Below the pieces are notes generated by a model. The model did no database searches, was not told the DNA's origin, and saw only the letters and a program-made list of their open reading frames with translations. Positions 44,226 to 53,258 of a DNA stretch of 59,106 nt are shown here, one piece after another (the stretch's first letter is position 1; every line of letters begins with the position of its first letter). Origin of the DNA: Candidatus Heimdallarchaeota archaeon B3_Heim (lineage in GTDB: Archaea > Asgardarchaeota > Heimdallarchaeia > Hodarchaeales > Hodarchaeaceae); contig NJBF01000029.1 of NCBI GenBank assembly GCA_003144275.1, forward strand, positions 1-59,106, given 5' to 3'. The translations under genes were made by a program, and so were the position numbers.

Positions 44226-44447
44226 ATGTACTTCGATTATCGTTTTGTCCAATATGATATTAAACCTTGTTATGTGGTATTCAAGATAGATACAATTTAT
44301 TTTAATTTATCCACTCAGGCATTCATTGATCATTTAAAAAGGAAAACAAGTATATTGAGCGAATCAAAAAGATTGGCTGTTCTAGGGGTTGGAAATTCTA
44401 TCAGAATGGATGATGGAGCTGGAATACAAGTAATTGAGAGTTTTTAA
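44226..44447 (+). pseudogene. Truncated hydrogenase maturation protease (HycI/HyaD type)
   Basis: The frame ends after the first conserved block of a [NiFe] hydrogenase-specific endopeptidase: RLAVLGVGNSIRMDDGAGIQVIESF, with GxGNxxRxDDGxG containing the first nickel-sensing acidic residue. A functional protein would need about 100 more residues with further Asp and His ligands; none of the three forward frames after 44447 restores them. The 5' part (~45 residues) is not typical of the family. It lies between the radical SAM gene and an unknown membrane protein. Confidence 0.7.
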
Positions 44448-44645
44448 CAGGATGGAAATTTGCAGAAATTTCCCATTTAGTAAGTGAGTTCAATGTGCAT
44501 AATTGAAAGCGAAAAGATTCGAATTCGCCAATATTTATTGAAAAAATGTACAATATTGTTGGATATTAAATATCTTACTTGATGTAATATTTATCTGTTT
44601 CTAAATCCAAAAATATACCATTATTCATGAAAAGAAAGCAATTTT

Positions 44646-44677
44646 TGTACATATGATTTATATATCCGTCATGTACA
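44646..44677 (+). promoter_or_regulatory. TATA box bracketed by an inverted repeat
   Basis: TGTACAT (44646-44652) and its exact reverse complement ATGTACA (44671-44677) flank TTTATATAT. A transcription factor bound here would cover the TATA box, so it is a candidate operator and promoter for the membrane protein gene starting at 44750. Confidence 0.4.
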
Positions 44678-44749
44678 TCTTTACCTGACCTATAAAGGTC
44701 ACTAACAATCTAGATGTCAAATAAAAAGTATTAAAGAGGATGATAGGAT

Positions 44750-45238
44750 TTGTATATAAATAAGAGAAATTTTGATTTGGTAATAAAGAAAATTCTTGGA
44801 ACAGGTCAAGTAAGATTTGTGCGAATAAAGAAATTAAGCTATCAAATCGCTCAAACTGCTTTTATATTGCTTATATTAGGAATGTTATACGCTATTGCAG
44901 CTATATTGTTCACAGCGCCCAAAGCAATACTTGGACACGAATTTGCAAGCTCATTCACACAATTTGGATTTTCATGGACGGGAATTACGAACATAGCGGT
45001 CATTGGCGCCTTTCCAATTGCAATCGTTCTTGTTTACATGATCTATCGTGCAAGAAAAGAGGTTAGTTTAACTTATTCACAGGTTCTGACTTACAGCTTG
45101 ATTATACTTTCAATAACAGTACCATTCATGTTTTTCTGGAGACTACTCATCGGCCTTTTATGTCTGGCCTTCCTAGTGAAATTCTTCTACTTTATACTTC
45201 TCCCCCAGTTGTTCCTAACCTTTACCTCTGAGTCATAG
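44750..45238 (+). CDS. Four-helix membrane protein, unknown
   Basis: A 162-residue membrane protein of no recognised family. After a basic N-terminal region there are four hydrophobic helices (about residues 33-55, 75-97, 110-125 and 128-155). It begins with TTG behind AGGATGATAGGA. The promoter region contains an inverted repeat around a TATA box. It converges with the Lrp-like regulator gene. A function cannot be offered. Confidence 0.5.
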   Translation: MYINKRNFDLVIKKILGTGQVRFVRIKKLSYQIAQTAFILLILGMLYAIAAILFTAPKAILGHEFASSFTQFGFSWTGITNIAVIGAFPIAIVLVYMIYRARKEVSLTYSQVLTYSLIILSITVPFMFFWRLLIGLLCLAFLVKFFYFILLPQLFLTFTSES

Positions 45239-45325
45239 CATTTGCGAAGTGTCTATATATCACAGAGCAAAGAAAGAAATAACCTAAACTATCCTCTTCA
45301 TCCCTTTTCTTAACTTTTGTCAAAA

Positions 45326-46219
45326 TTAAGTCATGTTTTCATGCTTTGAACGATTGAAATCAATGGTTTCTTCATCTGGTAACATACTCAACTTCTTTTT
45401 AATGAGTTCAAGGCAGACACGATTCTGATTTATAGAAAAAGTCATTGCAGGCGAAAGGTAAGTACTTTTAATCGCCTCTATGCAATTTTTGAAATTTTGT
45501 GTATAGTTTTCTTGCCATTCTAGATGCTTTTCAATAGTTTTGAATGTACCTGCTACAAGGTAGTTATATCTTCCTACATTACATTTTATCATAAGGGGAA
45601 CATGGGGATCCCTTCTGATGAAATCTTCTACTTCTTGGCAACGTCTCTTGATCTCCACCAAAGAGAAAATGAGCATATAGTCTGGTGGTACTAAAAGCTG
45701 GGGGAATCTTGAAACAGGATTTGACACTATTCCGTTTTTCAGTAGGCTCCGAATCTGTCTAATTATAGTGTTTCTATGAACATCTAATGTTCGTGCTAAA
45801 AAATTTTCATTAGTTCTTATAGCCTTTCCAGTTAGAACCATTTTTAAAATGTTGATTGACAAGAGGTCTAATGAAAGACCTCCAATCTCTTGAATTTCTC
45901 CACGTTTAAATCCCCGTTCAATTACTCTAAAGGGGGCCGAGGGGTCATACTTTAAAATACGCTTAGTACTGAAAAGAGCGGCGTCAGGTGGATGACGATC
46001 CTCTTCCTTTATGATTTTTCCCTCCTCTAAAATTTTGTCGCTCCACGTCTCATATGAATAAAGGTCTTCATGAAATTGTACCGTTACAGTGTTATATATC
46101 TCTTCCTGAAAGTAATATGCAGCTAAAATGTGCGGGTCGCTTTCAATAAACTTTCTAGTATTTTCATCACGATAAAATTTATCTTTTGAAATAACTAACA
46201 GAGGATATTCAGTGAACAA
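45326..46219 (-). CDS. Lrp/AsnC-like regulator with central HTH
   Basis: A 297-residue protein. An N-terminal regulatory domain (~1-110) precedes a helix-turn-helix (LSINILKMVLTGKAIRTNENFLARTLDVHRNTIIRQIRSLLKNGIV), then a C-terminal part that recalls Lrp-type ligand domains (YMLIFSLVEIKRRCQEVEDFIRRDPHV, then CNVGRYNYLVAGTF). The start is a TTG at 46219. A second fragment with a similar HTH lies just upstream (46280-46408). Targets are unknown; the nearby TGTACAT inverted repeat is one candidate site. Confidence 0.6.
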   Translation of the reverse strand: MFTEYPLLVISKDKFYRDENTRKFIESDPHILAAYYFQEEIYNTVTVQFHEDLYSYETWSDKILEEGKIIKEEDRHPPDAALFSTKRILKYDPSAPFRVIERGFKRGEIQEIGGLSLDLLSINILKMVLTGKAIRTNENFLARTLDVHRNTIIRQIRSLLKNGIVSNPVSRFPQLLVPPDYMLIFSLVEIKRRCQEVEDFIRRDPHVPLMIKCNVGRYNYLVAGTFKTIEKHLEWQENYTQNFKNCIEAIKSTYLSPAMTFSINQNRVCLELIKKKLSMLPDEETIDFNRSKHENMT

Positions 46220-46279
46220 CCACTGGAATTGAAAATTTGTTTTTATAATGATTTTATGACTCAGTAGTTGATTTACTCT

Positions 46280-46408
46280 TTATTTAATAGTATTTCTGTG
46301 TTTCGAATATTTCTTAGAAAGAGCGCTAATATTAATGTCCACCCCTTCTCCCGAACAAAGCAAATGCAAAAGGTTCAATGTGAATTTATTGGTTAACTGC
46401 TTATTCAT
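46280..46408 (-). pseudogene. HTH fragment related to the adjacent Lrp-like regulator
   Basis: A 42-residue frame behind GGAGATCA. Its sequence (FTLNLLHLLCSGEG ... ISALSKKYSKHRNTIK) parallels the HTH of the downstream regulator (LSINILKMVLTGKA ... LARTLDVHRNTIIRQ), but it ends at TAA right after the recognition helix. It is probably a remnant of a related regulator; a genuine small DNA-binding peptide is possible. Confidence 0.4.
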
Positions 46409-46579
46409 TGATCTCCACTTATTTTTAAGATTCGATCTTAAAAATATTAGCTAGAATTCCTACGTTACTTGTTACTTACGAATTTGAATATTATTTTAAA
46501 CCTGTTGCTAAAGGAATTATAATTCGATAGTATCGACTTAGAAATTACTTCTGGTTGACGGAAAGATAAACATTAATCC

Positions 46580-46723
46580 CTAGAGATAAGGATTTTCGTT
46601 ATCACCTTCAATTAATAAGTTTGGAAGTTGTTCAACCGCATTAAAGTTGGTGTCACTCTTCTTAGAATCTATCTCAGTCAGAAGAGTTTTAACAACCGCT
46701 TCATTCCATACTTTTAAACTCAT
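46580..46723 (-). CDS. Small acidic protein, unknown
   Basis: A 47-residue frame with a strong ribosome binding site (AAGGAGAG, seven bases before the ATG) and a TATA-like GTAATATAAATG just upstream. The product starts MSLKVWNEAVVKTLLTEID and is hydrophilic and probably partly helical. No homologue is recognised. It lies in an otherwise gene-poor 900-base stretch between the regulator and the insertion sequence. Confidence 0.4.
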   Translation of the reverse strand: MSLKVWNEAVVKTLLTEIDSKKSDTNFNAVEQLPNLLIEGDNENPYL

Positions 46724-47118
46724 TTGACTCTCCTTTTTCACATTTATATTACAGGAAAATGGATCAATTTTTTAGTCACATTCATTCTTATCTTGGAGAT
46801 CGCTTGTATCAGTAGATTGCCAACCTTGTATCTGCTTTTTCATGAAATAGATCTTATTAATTGAGATACGATCTTTTTTAAACCCAGATTGAGATCCTTT
46901 TCGCATTCGACTAATATAATTTATCAGCATCATCTCTAGTTAGTTTGAAAGGTACCAAAAACTGTCGTATAATTATACTATTGTTGTGTTAATAAAATGG
47001 GAGTAGAATTATCAAGTAATTTAGTGAAAAAACCAGCTGTTTTTGCTATTTAGATGGTCATTAAGTGATTAAAAAGCACAGATCTGTGTAAATTAATTTT
47101 GTACATTTAATCAAATAT
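46724..47118. other. Intergenic region before the insertion sequence
   Basis: AT-rich DNA with no gene seen on either strand. TGTACAT occurs once more at 47100-47106. The region ends at the target duplication of the insertion sequence. Confidence 0.35.
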
Positions 47119-47126
47119 TAAATGTC
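47119..47126 (+). repeat. Target site duplication, left copy
   Basis: TAAATGTC directly borders the left inverted repeat and is repeated exactly at 48732-48739 beyond the right inverted repeat. Confidence 0.75.
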
Positions 47127-48731
47127 GAGATTTCGTCTAAATTGTTGAACACCTCCTAGGAAGACAAGGAACAAAGTTAGGAAATCTTAGCCTTGGAAAT
47201 CATTAAAGGAAGTAAATGAACCAACAGACGATAAGGAACATGCCATTTATGACGACGAAGAAGCGCACGACAGCCATCAGGGAAAAAAGTCACAGCAGTC
47301 CACGCCTGAATGTCACGATTAGCGTTGACAAGAGATTTACGCCCCCAGTAGACGTTATAACGATCATGGAGGGCGTTAAAAACTTCCGCCCGATTAGAAC
47401 TAATAAACTGCCTGGGTAACGCTTGTTGGACTAGACTAAGCATAACTTGAAGTTCAGTCAGAGAAGGACAGTCATCGACAGTTAGATTCGATTCCTCCGA
47501 AATTTAATTGAGTTCATACTCATACGGATTAGATCCTGTCCGTAAAAAAACCGCATGACCTTTAAGAAGGTTTGTGCTTCTTTTACGCGGTTTTTTCAGT
47601 GGATCTACCCCTTCAGCTGGAGTTAGAACCCCCATTCTTTTGACATTGTCTTTAGGTGGTTGTTTTTTCTTCCTAATCCATTTTTTCATCGGTGTTGGAG
47701 AAACCCATTTTGCGGGGTGGACTCGTTTCTTTCTAACGATGATTTTTGACTCAGTATTGGGTAACAGTGAACCAGTGTGGAGTTCTATCGTGATTTCTTT
47801 CAATGCTTTGCGATTGGGGATCAGGTTCAACTTTGTGATCCTGGCTCGTTTCCCCTTTCCTTTGTGGATGTGTTGTACCAAAATCAGTAGTTGACGAAGA
47901 GCTTTTGCTGCTGCAAAGATGGTTTTTGCACCATCACCCACGATCACATCGATTCCTCCCAGTTGGGTCATAGCTTGCACAAAATATCCATAAATAGTTT
48001 GAGCATCCCGTCTAGGTTCAATAGCTACATTGATAGGGGCACCATCCGCAGCTAGCGTAAACAATATAAACCCATTCGCTCCCAATAATTTAATGAAGCC
48101 TTCATCATAAAAAATAATTCTCAAGTCGGAGTGCTTCACGGTGTCCGGTTCCGACAGCCGTTCCTGCAACTGTTTGATAATTTCCAAGTTGGTAGCGAGG
48201 AAGTCTTTGATAGCAGTTATACGGGTTCGTAGGGTTGTCTCGGGCACCTCCCACATTTTTGCGAGAGCATTGACTGCACCTCTGTCCTTAATGGTCATTT
48301 GTGTAAGCTTCCAAACAAGTTCTTCCACTTTATCACACCAATAAGGTATTTTGGCGGGATTAAAGGTTTCTTCACATGTCTTACACCTATACCGTCTCAC
48401 TTCTCCTGTTAAAGTGGGATAACTACCCCACGTACCTATTACTTCCGTTTCTCCTCCACAATACGGACATTCTACGGGAATTTCTAGTCCGAGCTCTTCT
48501 TGAGGCCATTCATATCGTGCTGAAAGCAACTGTGGACCCAGTTGCATCTGTAAATGGGCTGTACATGTCATTGTATTGATTAAACAGAATTTTATTGCAT
48601 TTAAACTTTTATTTTCTCTTCTTTGTTTTTTTCCGTTTCCCCTTGTATCCTATTTATCCCTCTCGTCTTTTTATCGTTGATTTAGTCGTTTTTATTCCCT
48701 CTCCTCAAGAACAACAATCTATGTGAAATCT
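47127..48731 (-). mobile_element. Insertion sequence with terminal inverted repeats and 8-bp target duplication
   Basis: A 1605-base element. The ends are imperfect inverted repeats: left GAGATTTCGTCTAAATTGTTG (47127-47147, shown broken as GAGATTTC-GTC-TA-A-ATTGTTG), right end GAGATTTC-ACA-TA-G-ATTGTTG read inward from 48731; 17 of 21 positions match. TAAATGTC flanks both ends. It carries one transposase gene, interrupted by a single in-frame TAA. The 8-bp duplication and N-terminal zinc finger recall IS1595-, IS1- or ISL3-like elements, but I cannot assign a family. An exact target duplication implies a fairly recent insertion. Confidence 0.8.
47177..48571 (-). pseudogene. Transposase with an in-frame TAA
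   Basis: The frame from 48571 gives 355 residues. It begins with an N-terminal zinc finger (CPYCGG ... YRCKTCEETF), then an HTH-like part (DRGAVNALAKMWEVPETTLRTRI), then acidic residues of a DDE nuclease (IIFYDEGFIKLLG and VIVGDGAKTIFAAAK), and a Lys/Arg-rich insert. It stops at TAA (47504-47506) after YEYELN. The same frame continues for ~108 more codons with ISSNRAEVFNALHDRYNVYWGRKSLVN, which should supply the catalytic Glu, to 47177. A protein ending at the TAA would lack that residue. Either the copy is inactive or the stop is read through at low level. Confidence 0.75.
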
Positions 48732-48739
48732 CTAAATGT
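48732..48739 (+). repeat. Target site duplication, right copy
   Basis: Exact repeat of TAAATGTC found at 47119-47126, immediately outside the right inverted repeat. Confidence 0.75.
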
Positions 48740-48839
48740 CAAACCTATCAAAAAAAGAATAAAAAACCTGACACTATCAACACTTTTAGTAAGAGAAAAT
48801 ATGAAATTTCGATTCTGATTACAAAACGTTTAGGGAGCT

Positions 48840-50399
48840 CTATGGGAACAGAGCACTCGCAGCTTTGATTGCAAAATTAACAATAACTGTTGGAAAAAAT
48901 CCTAAGATCAATACAAAGATGGTTAATGAAACAATAGAGAGTTTCATAAATCCACTATTGTTTAACGTCATTGCATCAAATTTTATAATATATTTCTCGT
49001 CTTGGTCGGACTCTTTCATTACTAGGTACCAGATAAGCCATAGATATCCTACTGCAGCAAAAAATGTAATAAATAGAGTTAATAAACCAGCGGAAATCCC
49101 GATTATGGGATTTTTGTTGTTAAATAACCCTAGAATAATCATTAGCTTAGACCAAAAACCACCCGTTAAAGGGATAGAAGCTAAGGAAAATAATCCAATG
49201 GTGAAACAAATTCCAATTAGCGGATCTCGTCGGCCAAGACCTTTATAGTGGTCTAGATAATATGATCCAGTAGAATAGATCAAATAGCCAGTAATCATAA
49301 AGAGCACTCCTTTTGCTGCTGCATGGTTCAAAGCGTGAAAGAGGGTTCCTCCTATTCCAAGGATATTTCCCGCACCCAATCCAGTAATAAGGTAACCCAT
49401 ATGTGAAATCGTACTAAATGCAAATATTCGTTTTAAGTTACGAGCTTGTGGATCTTTTCGCATAAATTGTATTAGGGCATAGATATTTCCTTGGAGAGAA
49501 GTTAGAATTCCTAAAATAATCAATAAATTACTCCAAACACTACCTTGGAAAGTACCCCCAATTTCCGCCATATTTACAGGAATCACTGTGAATATAACAC
49601 GTAAAATGCCATATGTTCCACCAATTACGATAATTCCAGAGAGCATAGCATGAGCTGGAGGAGGAGCAGCTGGATGAGCATCGGGTAACCAGGTATTGAG
49701 GAAGAAAATAGCGGCAGTTACTCCAAAACCAATGATCATGCAGAGAATAGCGATATAAAGAATTGATGATTCAGTTAAAGGGTCTAATAAAGTTAATTCA
49801 TCAAATTTTAATGTCCCTGCTATTCCATATAAGAAGGCTACTCCAAAAAGATATAAGAGGCTCCCTGCACTGCTCATCATTAAGTACTTGAATCCTGCTT
49901 CAGAAGACTCTCTACTACGATAAAAACCAACCATTGCATACGCACAAAGAACCATCCCTTCCCAGGCAACGAACATTGTGAAGTAGTCATTAACCAGTAC
50001 AATTAAGTTCAATCCTGTAACAACTGCGAACAGAATGGCATAAAAATGGGCAAGATCATTGTGTTCATGCATATAATTAATTGAATAAATACAAACTGCT
50101 GCATGTATGAGTGTAAAGATAAAAATAAAGAATCCGGAAGTTAAATCTGCACGCAACACTAATATTGTCGTTTCTGTTATTAATGGGTTAGAAGAAGGAG
50201 ATTTAAGTAGTTCCATCCCGAAAAGAATAGCGAGAGTTAGATCTAGTAGTGAAGCAGTAAGTGCGACTAGATGTGAAATGACTTTTTTAGTTACAGATAC
50301 CTTCAACAACCTTTCTATTCCAATGAGAAGGAAAGAGGTAATAGCGGGAAGTAGAATGAAGATTACAAGCGGTATTTCGAATCCTAATATATTTTCCAT
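48840..50399 (-). CDS. Complex I-like antiporter subunit (NuoN/NuoM type)
   Basis: A 519-residue, ~14-helix antiporter-like subunit. Typical elements are FAWEG-like MFVAWEGMVLCAYAMVGFYR, EAGFKYLMMSSAGSLLYLFG with the conserved Lys, LPDAHPAAPPPAHAMLSG and FAFSTISHMGYLITGLG. It belongs to the proton/sodium-pumping arm of complex I and group 4 hydrogenases. The pattern is closest to NuoN/HyfF by eye. It is the last gene of the cluster; only one more antiporter-like gene (NuoL type) is present. Confidence 0.85.
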   Translation of the reverse strand: MENILGFEIPLVIFILLPAITSFLLIGIERLLKVSVTKKVISHLVALTASLLDLTLAILFGMELLKSPSSNPLITETTILVLRADLTSGFFIFIFTLIHAAVCIYSINYMHEHNDLAHFYAILFAVVTGLNLIVLVNDYFTMFVAWEGMVLCAYAMVGFYRSRESSEAGFKYLMMSSAGSLLYLFGVAFLYGIAGTLKFDELTLLDPLTESSILYIAILCMIIGFGVTAAIFFLNTWLPDAHPAAPPPAHAMLSGIIVIGGTYGILRVIFTVIPVNMAEIGGTFQGSVWSNLLIILGILTSLQGNIYALIQFMRKDPQARNLKRIFAFSTISHMGYLITGLGAGNILGIGGTLFHALNHAAAKGVLFMITGYLIYSTGSYYLDHYKGLGRRDPLIGICFTIGLFSLASIPLTGGFWSKLMIILGLFNNKNPIIGISAGLLTLFITFFAAVGYLWLIWYLVMKESDQDEKYIIKFDAMTLNNSGFMKLSIVSLTIFVLILGFFPTVIVNFAIKAASALFP

Positions 50400-50408
50400 G
50401 ATTTCACT

Positions 50409-52364
50409 TCAAAAGATCAAAAATATCATTATTATAACCACTGAAACAAATCCAATTAACGCGAAGTTATAGTTAAGATTGCCTGATTGTAATTTCCTTA
50501 ACGACCAAAATATATTCATTATGCCATTCTGACACCATTGGAAGAAGTGGTCAATGTAAAATCCCTCTTTTGCAATTGTTTGCAAAGTTCGTAGAAAGAC
50601 ATTTTTCCTGATGAAAAGAATCTCTTTTGCTCCATTCCGATAAAGGAAATAGCTACATAAAGCTCCGATTGTAATACAGGTGAGTGTGAGGAGGGTTGGC
50701 ACTATTGTGTGAATTGAGGGAAAAAGTACCAATTCATAGTGTGAAAAGATGTGAGAAAAAGACGAATCACCTATATAGAAATAAGTCTGCATTTGATCAA
50801 AAAGTGAGGTAATTATACGTGCTAGGAAACCAGAGACTAGTGTGAGACTAGCTAGTATTACTAAGACACTCGTCATAAATATTCCTGGCTTTCGTATTTC
50901 CAGTTTTTGGGGTTTTTCCCCCATAAATACTAGAATGTACAATCTAATTGAATACGCCGCTGTTAATCCTGCGGTTACTATTCCGAGCATAAAAAGAAGA
51001 AGCGCGAGTGGAGCCATGGTGCCTCTAGTCAAAAATAACTCCCACGCGGCTCCTAATACAGACTCCTTAGAAAAATATCCATTGAATGGAGGGATACCTG
51101 AGAGAGCGAATATACCAATAAGCATTGGAATAGCAATAATTCTTAATTCTTGGAAGAGACCGCCCATTTTTTTTATATTTCTTTCATGATGTAACGAAAA
51201 GATGATGGCTCCTGCGGAGAGGAATAATAACGCTTTGAAAATCGCATGTGACAGGATATGAAACTGAGCTCCTAAGAATGCATGGTAACCAACATCATAA
51301 TCGAGATCCAAGAATGATAATCCTGCTATACATATAGCTAGGAACATATAGCTGAGTTGACTCACTGTGGAATACGCCAGTACGCGTTTGATGTCATTTG
51401 ATACAAGTGCTGATGAAGCCGTGAGAATAGCTGTGATTGCAACGATAAATGCCATAACAAGATAGAATGTTTCAATATTAGCTATTGCAAAGACAAAAAA
51501 AAATCGAGACATTAAATATACGCCTGCTTTTACCATTGTTGCTGCATGAATTAGAGCCGATACTGTGGTCGGTCCTTGCATAGCATCAATATCAATACTT
51601 TCGGGACTGGATAACCATGTAATCAAAGGGAATTGCGCTGATTTACCAACAGCTCCTACAAAGATTAATAGGGCAACCAATACTTGTAGACTCTGTGTAA
51701 GAGTAAGGAAACCACTCATAATTTGGAAAATATTTACAGTTCCTAATTCCAACCATAAGATACCAAGACCCCCTAAAAGAGCAATATCGCCCACTAGAGT
51801 CATCAAAAATGCTTTAATTCCAGATTTTATAGCTAGAGATCGTTGTGGCTCAGATTTATGGAAATAATGACCAATCAAGAAGTAAGAGCAAACACCTACT
51901 ATTTTCCACCCAGTATAGAGAAAGATTAAATCACCAGCTACTACAAGAAGTACCATTCCACCAACAAATAGTTGTAGAAAAAACCAGTATCTGGTTAATG
52001 CCTCATCATTTTTCATATAATCAATTGAAAATATTGCAATCAAAAATCCTAAGCCTGACGCAATTACAGCCATGAAGATGCCTAATGGATCAATGACAAT
52101 TGAAGTATCAAAGTACGAAATCACTCCATTCGTACATCCACTTGGAAAAAAGTGGATGATATATTCTTCCCATGTAGCTTGTGTGAGAAGGAATAAAGAG
52201 AATATGGTAGACAATCCAATGGTACTGATTGAAAAAGCAGTTTGTAACTTGTAATGAACCCTACCAATGATGACAGAAATTAATGCACCTACAATTGGTA
52301 TTAAAAACACTAAAAACCAAGGTTTAAAGATGAATTCAAGTTGATTAATTGTGAATATTTGCAT
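50409..52364 (-). CDS. nuoL: Complex I-like antiporter subunit (NuoL type)
   Basis: A 651-residue membrane subunit of NuoL type: TGWKIVGVCSYFLIGHYFHK, SAQFPLITWLSSPESIDIDAMQGPTTVSALIHAATMVKAGVYL, LAYSTVSQLSYMFLA and FLSAGAIIFSLHHERNIKKMGGL. The C terminus holds the long lateral-helix region and a last anchor helix (FWSLRKLQSGNLNYNFALIG). The ATG at 52364 is preferred because it lies just after the nuoK stop; the longer frame to 52427 would overlap nuoK. Confidence 0.9.
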   Translation of the reverse strand: MQIFTINQLEFIFKPWFLVFLIPIVGALISVIIGRVHYKLQTAFSISTIGLSTIFSLFLLTQATWEEYIIHFFPSGCTNGVISYFDTSIVIDPLGIFMAVIASGLGFLIAIFSIDYMKNDEALTRYWFFLQLFVGGMVLLVVAGDLIFLYTGWKIVGVCSYFLIGHYFHKSEPQRSLAIKSGIKAFLMTLVGDIALLGGLGILWLELGTVNIFQIMSGFLTLTQSLQVLVALLIFVGAVGKSAQFPLITWLSSPESIDIDAMQGPTTVSALIHAATMVKAGVYLMSRFFFVFAIANIETFYLVMAFIVAITAILTASSALVSNDIKRVLAYSTVSQLSYMFLAICIAGLSFLDLDYDVGYHAFLGAQFHILSHAIFKALLFLSAGAIIFSLHHERNIKKMGGLFQELRIIAIPMLIGIFALSGIPPFNGYFSKESVLGAAWELFLTRGTMAPLALLLFMLGIVTAGLTAAYSIRLYILVFMGEKPQKLEIRKPGIFMTSVLVILASLTLVSGFLARIITSLFDQMQTYFYIGDSSFSHIFSHYELVLFPSIHTIVPTLLTLTCITIGALCSYFLYRNGAKEILFIRKNVFLRTLQTIAKEGFYIDHFFQWCQNGIMNIFWSLRKLQSGNLNYNFALIGFVSVVIIMIFLIF

Positions 52365-52372
52365 CGTTACAC

Positions 52373-52705
52373 TTATCCCTTCAAAGTTGTGTAAGCATCT
52401 ACATTGGTCGTTCCAAAATGTTTCCAAAGATTTCGTATAAAAGCTAGAGCAAGTCCAATCACAGCAGCACCTACAGATAATGAAATGATGACAAATGTCT
52501 GGGTTTGTGGATCTACCGTTGTGCTTTGAGTAAAACCAAATGCGATGAATGCGAGGTTTGGTGCTGCAACAAGAATTTCTAAAGCCATTATTATCTTGAT
52601 AGCAGAACGTTTAGTACACAGACCATACATACCAATCAATAACATGATGAAGGATAATGCCAGTATTATCTCGAAATCAGTAATAGAACGAAGATAGGAA
52701 TTCAT
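52373..52705 (-). CDS. nuoK: Complex I-like subunit NuoK
   Basis: A 110-residue, three-helix protein. The first proton-channel Glu is present in KIIMALEILVAAPNLAFIAF; the second, normally in helix 3 (AxAAxEAAIGLA in NuoK), is not seen: the equivalent stretch reads ISLSVGAAVIGLALAFIR. It overlaps the preceding gene by 4 bases. It lies between the two NuoJ halves and NuoL, as in complex I operons. Loss of the second Glu would change the coupling path. Confidence 0.82.
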   Translation of the reverse strand: MNSYLRSITDFEIILALSFIMLLIGMYGLCTKRSAIKIIMALEILVAAPNLAFIAFGFTQSTTVDPQTQTFVIISLSVGAAVIGLALAFIRNLWKHFGTTNVDAYTTLKG

Positions 52706-52977
52706 GAATGCTCCTCCTTATTATTGACCTTTTTTGTAGGTGGTGTGAACTGTGAATTAGCTCCTAAGAGTGCAGAATAAAGCATAAATCCTTGTATCAA
52801 AGTAGCAGTAACTAAAGTGGTCCATAACAGCTCTAAACTTCTTTGATTAGCTAAACTCGAGTCCACAGCTTGTAAAGTGGCCCAATTTCCGCTTCCTTGT
52901 GCTTCTATGAAGAAGATCAAAAGAAGAAAAGTGATGATAAAAAAACCGATTTTTCCGAAAGTCTCTTTGTGATTCAT
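52702..52977 (-). CDS. NuoJ C-terminal half-like membrane protein
   Basis: A 91-residue protein with two membrane helices (IGFFIITFLLLIFFIEA and LLWTTLVTATLIQGFMLYSALLGA) separated by a polar loop of about 30 residues. Size and position directly behind the NuoJ N-terminal half match the second half of a split NuoJ, an arrangement known from the methanogen Fpo complex. It overlaps both neighbours by 4 bases, so the subunits are made in equal amounts. Confidence 0.65.
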   Translation of the reverse strand: MNHKETFGKIGFFIITFLLLIFFIEAQGSGNWATLQAVDSSLANQRSLELLWTTLVTATLIQGFMLYSALLGANSQFTPPTKKVNNKEEHS

Positions 52978-53258
52978 GGTTCTATGTCCTTAAATGGAGA
53001 TTCAGCAGTACTCGTTATTGGTTTGGACGTTTCTGTAAGACTGGCTGTAACTATGAATAGTACTATTAAAACCCCAGCATAAACTAAAAATTCAAAAACA
53101 GCCGCATAGCTAGCGCCTACAAAAAAGAAAATGGATCCGATTCCAACCGAAGATAGGGCTAGAAATAATATTGATGTTGTGATTTTTTCTGTTTCAAGTG
53201 CAGCAACAGCCATGACGAGTGTAAACAAGGCTAGCAATATAATTTCAATCGATGCCAT
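52974..53258 (-). CDS. nuoJ: NuoJ N-terminal half-like membrane protein
   Basis: A 94-residue, three-helix protein. The third helix region AVFEFLVYAGVLIVLFIVTASL is the diagnostic NuoJ segment that carries the pi-bulge next to the conserved Tyr-Ala-Gly. The protein ends after it, and the missing helices are supplied by the next gene. It overlaps nuoI by 14 bases. Confidence 0.75.
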   Translation of the reverse strand: MASIEIILLALFTLVMAVAALETEKITTSILFLALSSVGIGSIFFFVGASYAAVFEFLVYAGVLIVLFIVTASLTETSKPITSTAESPFKDIEP

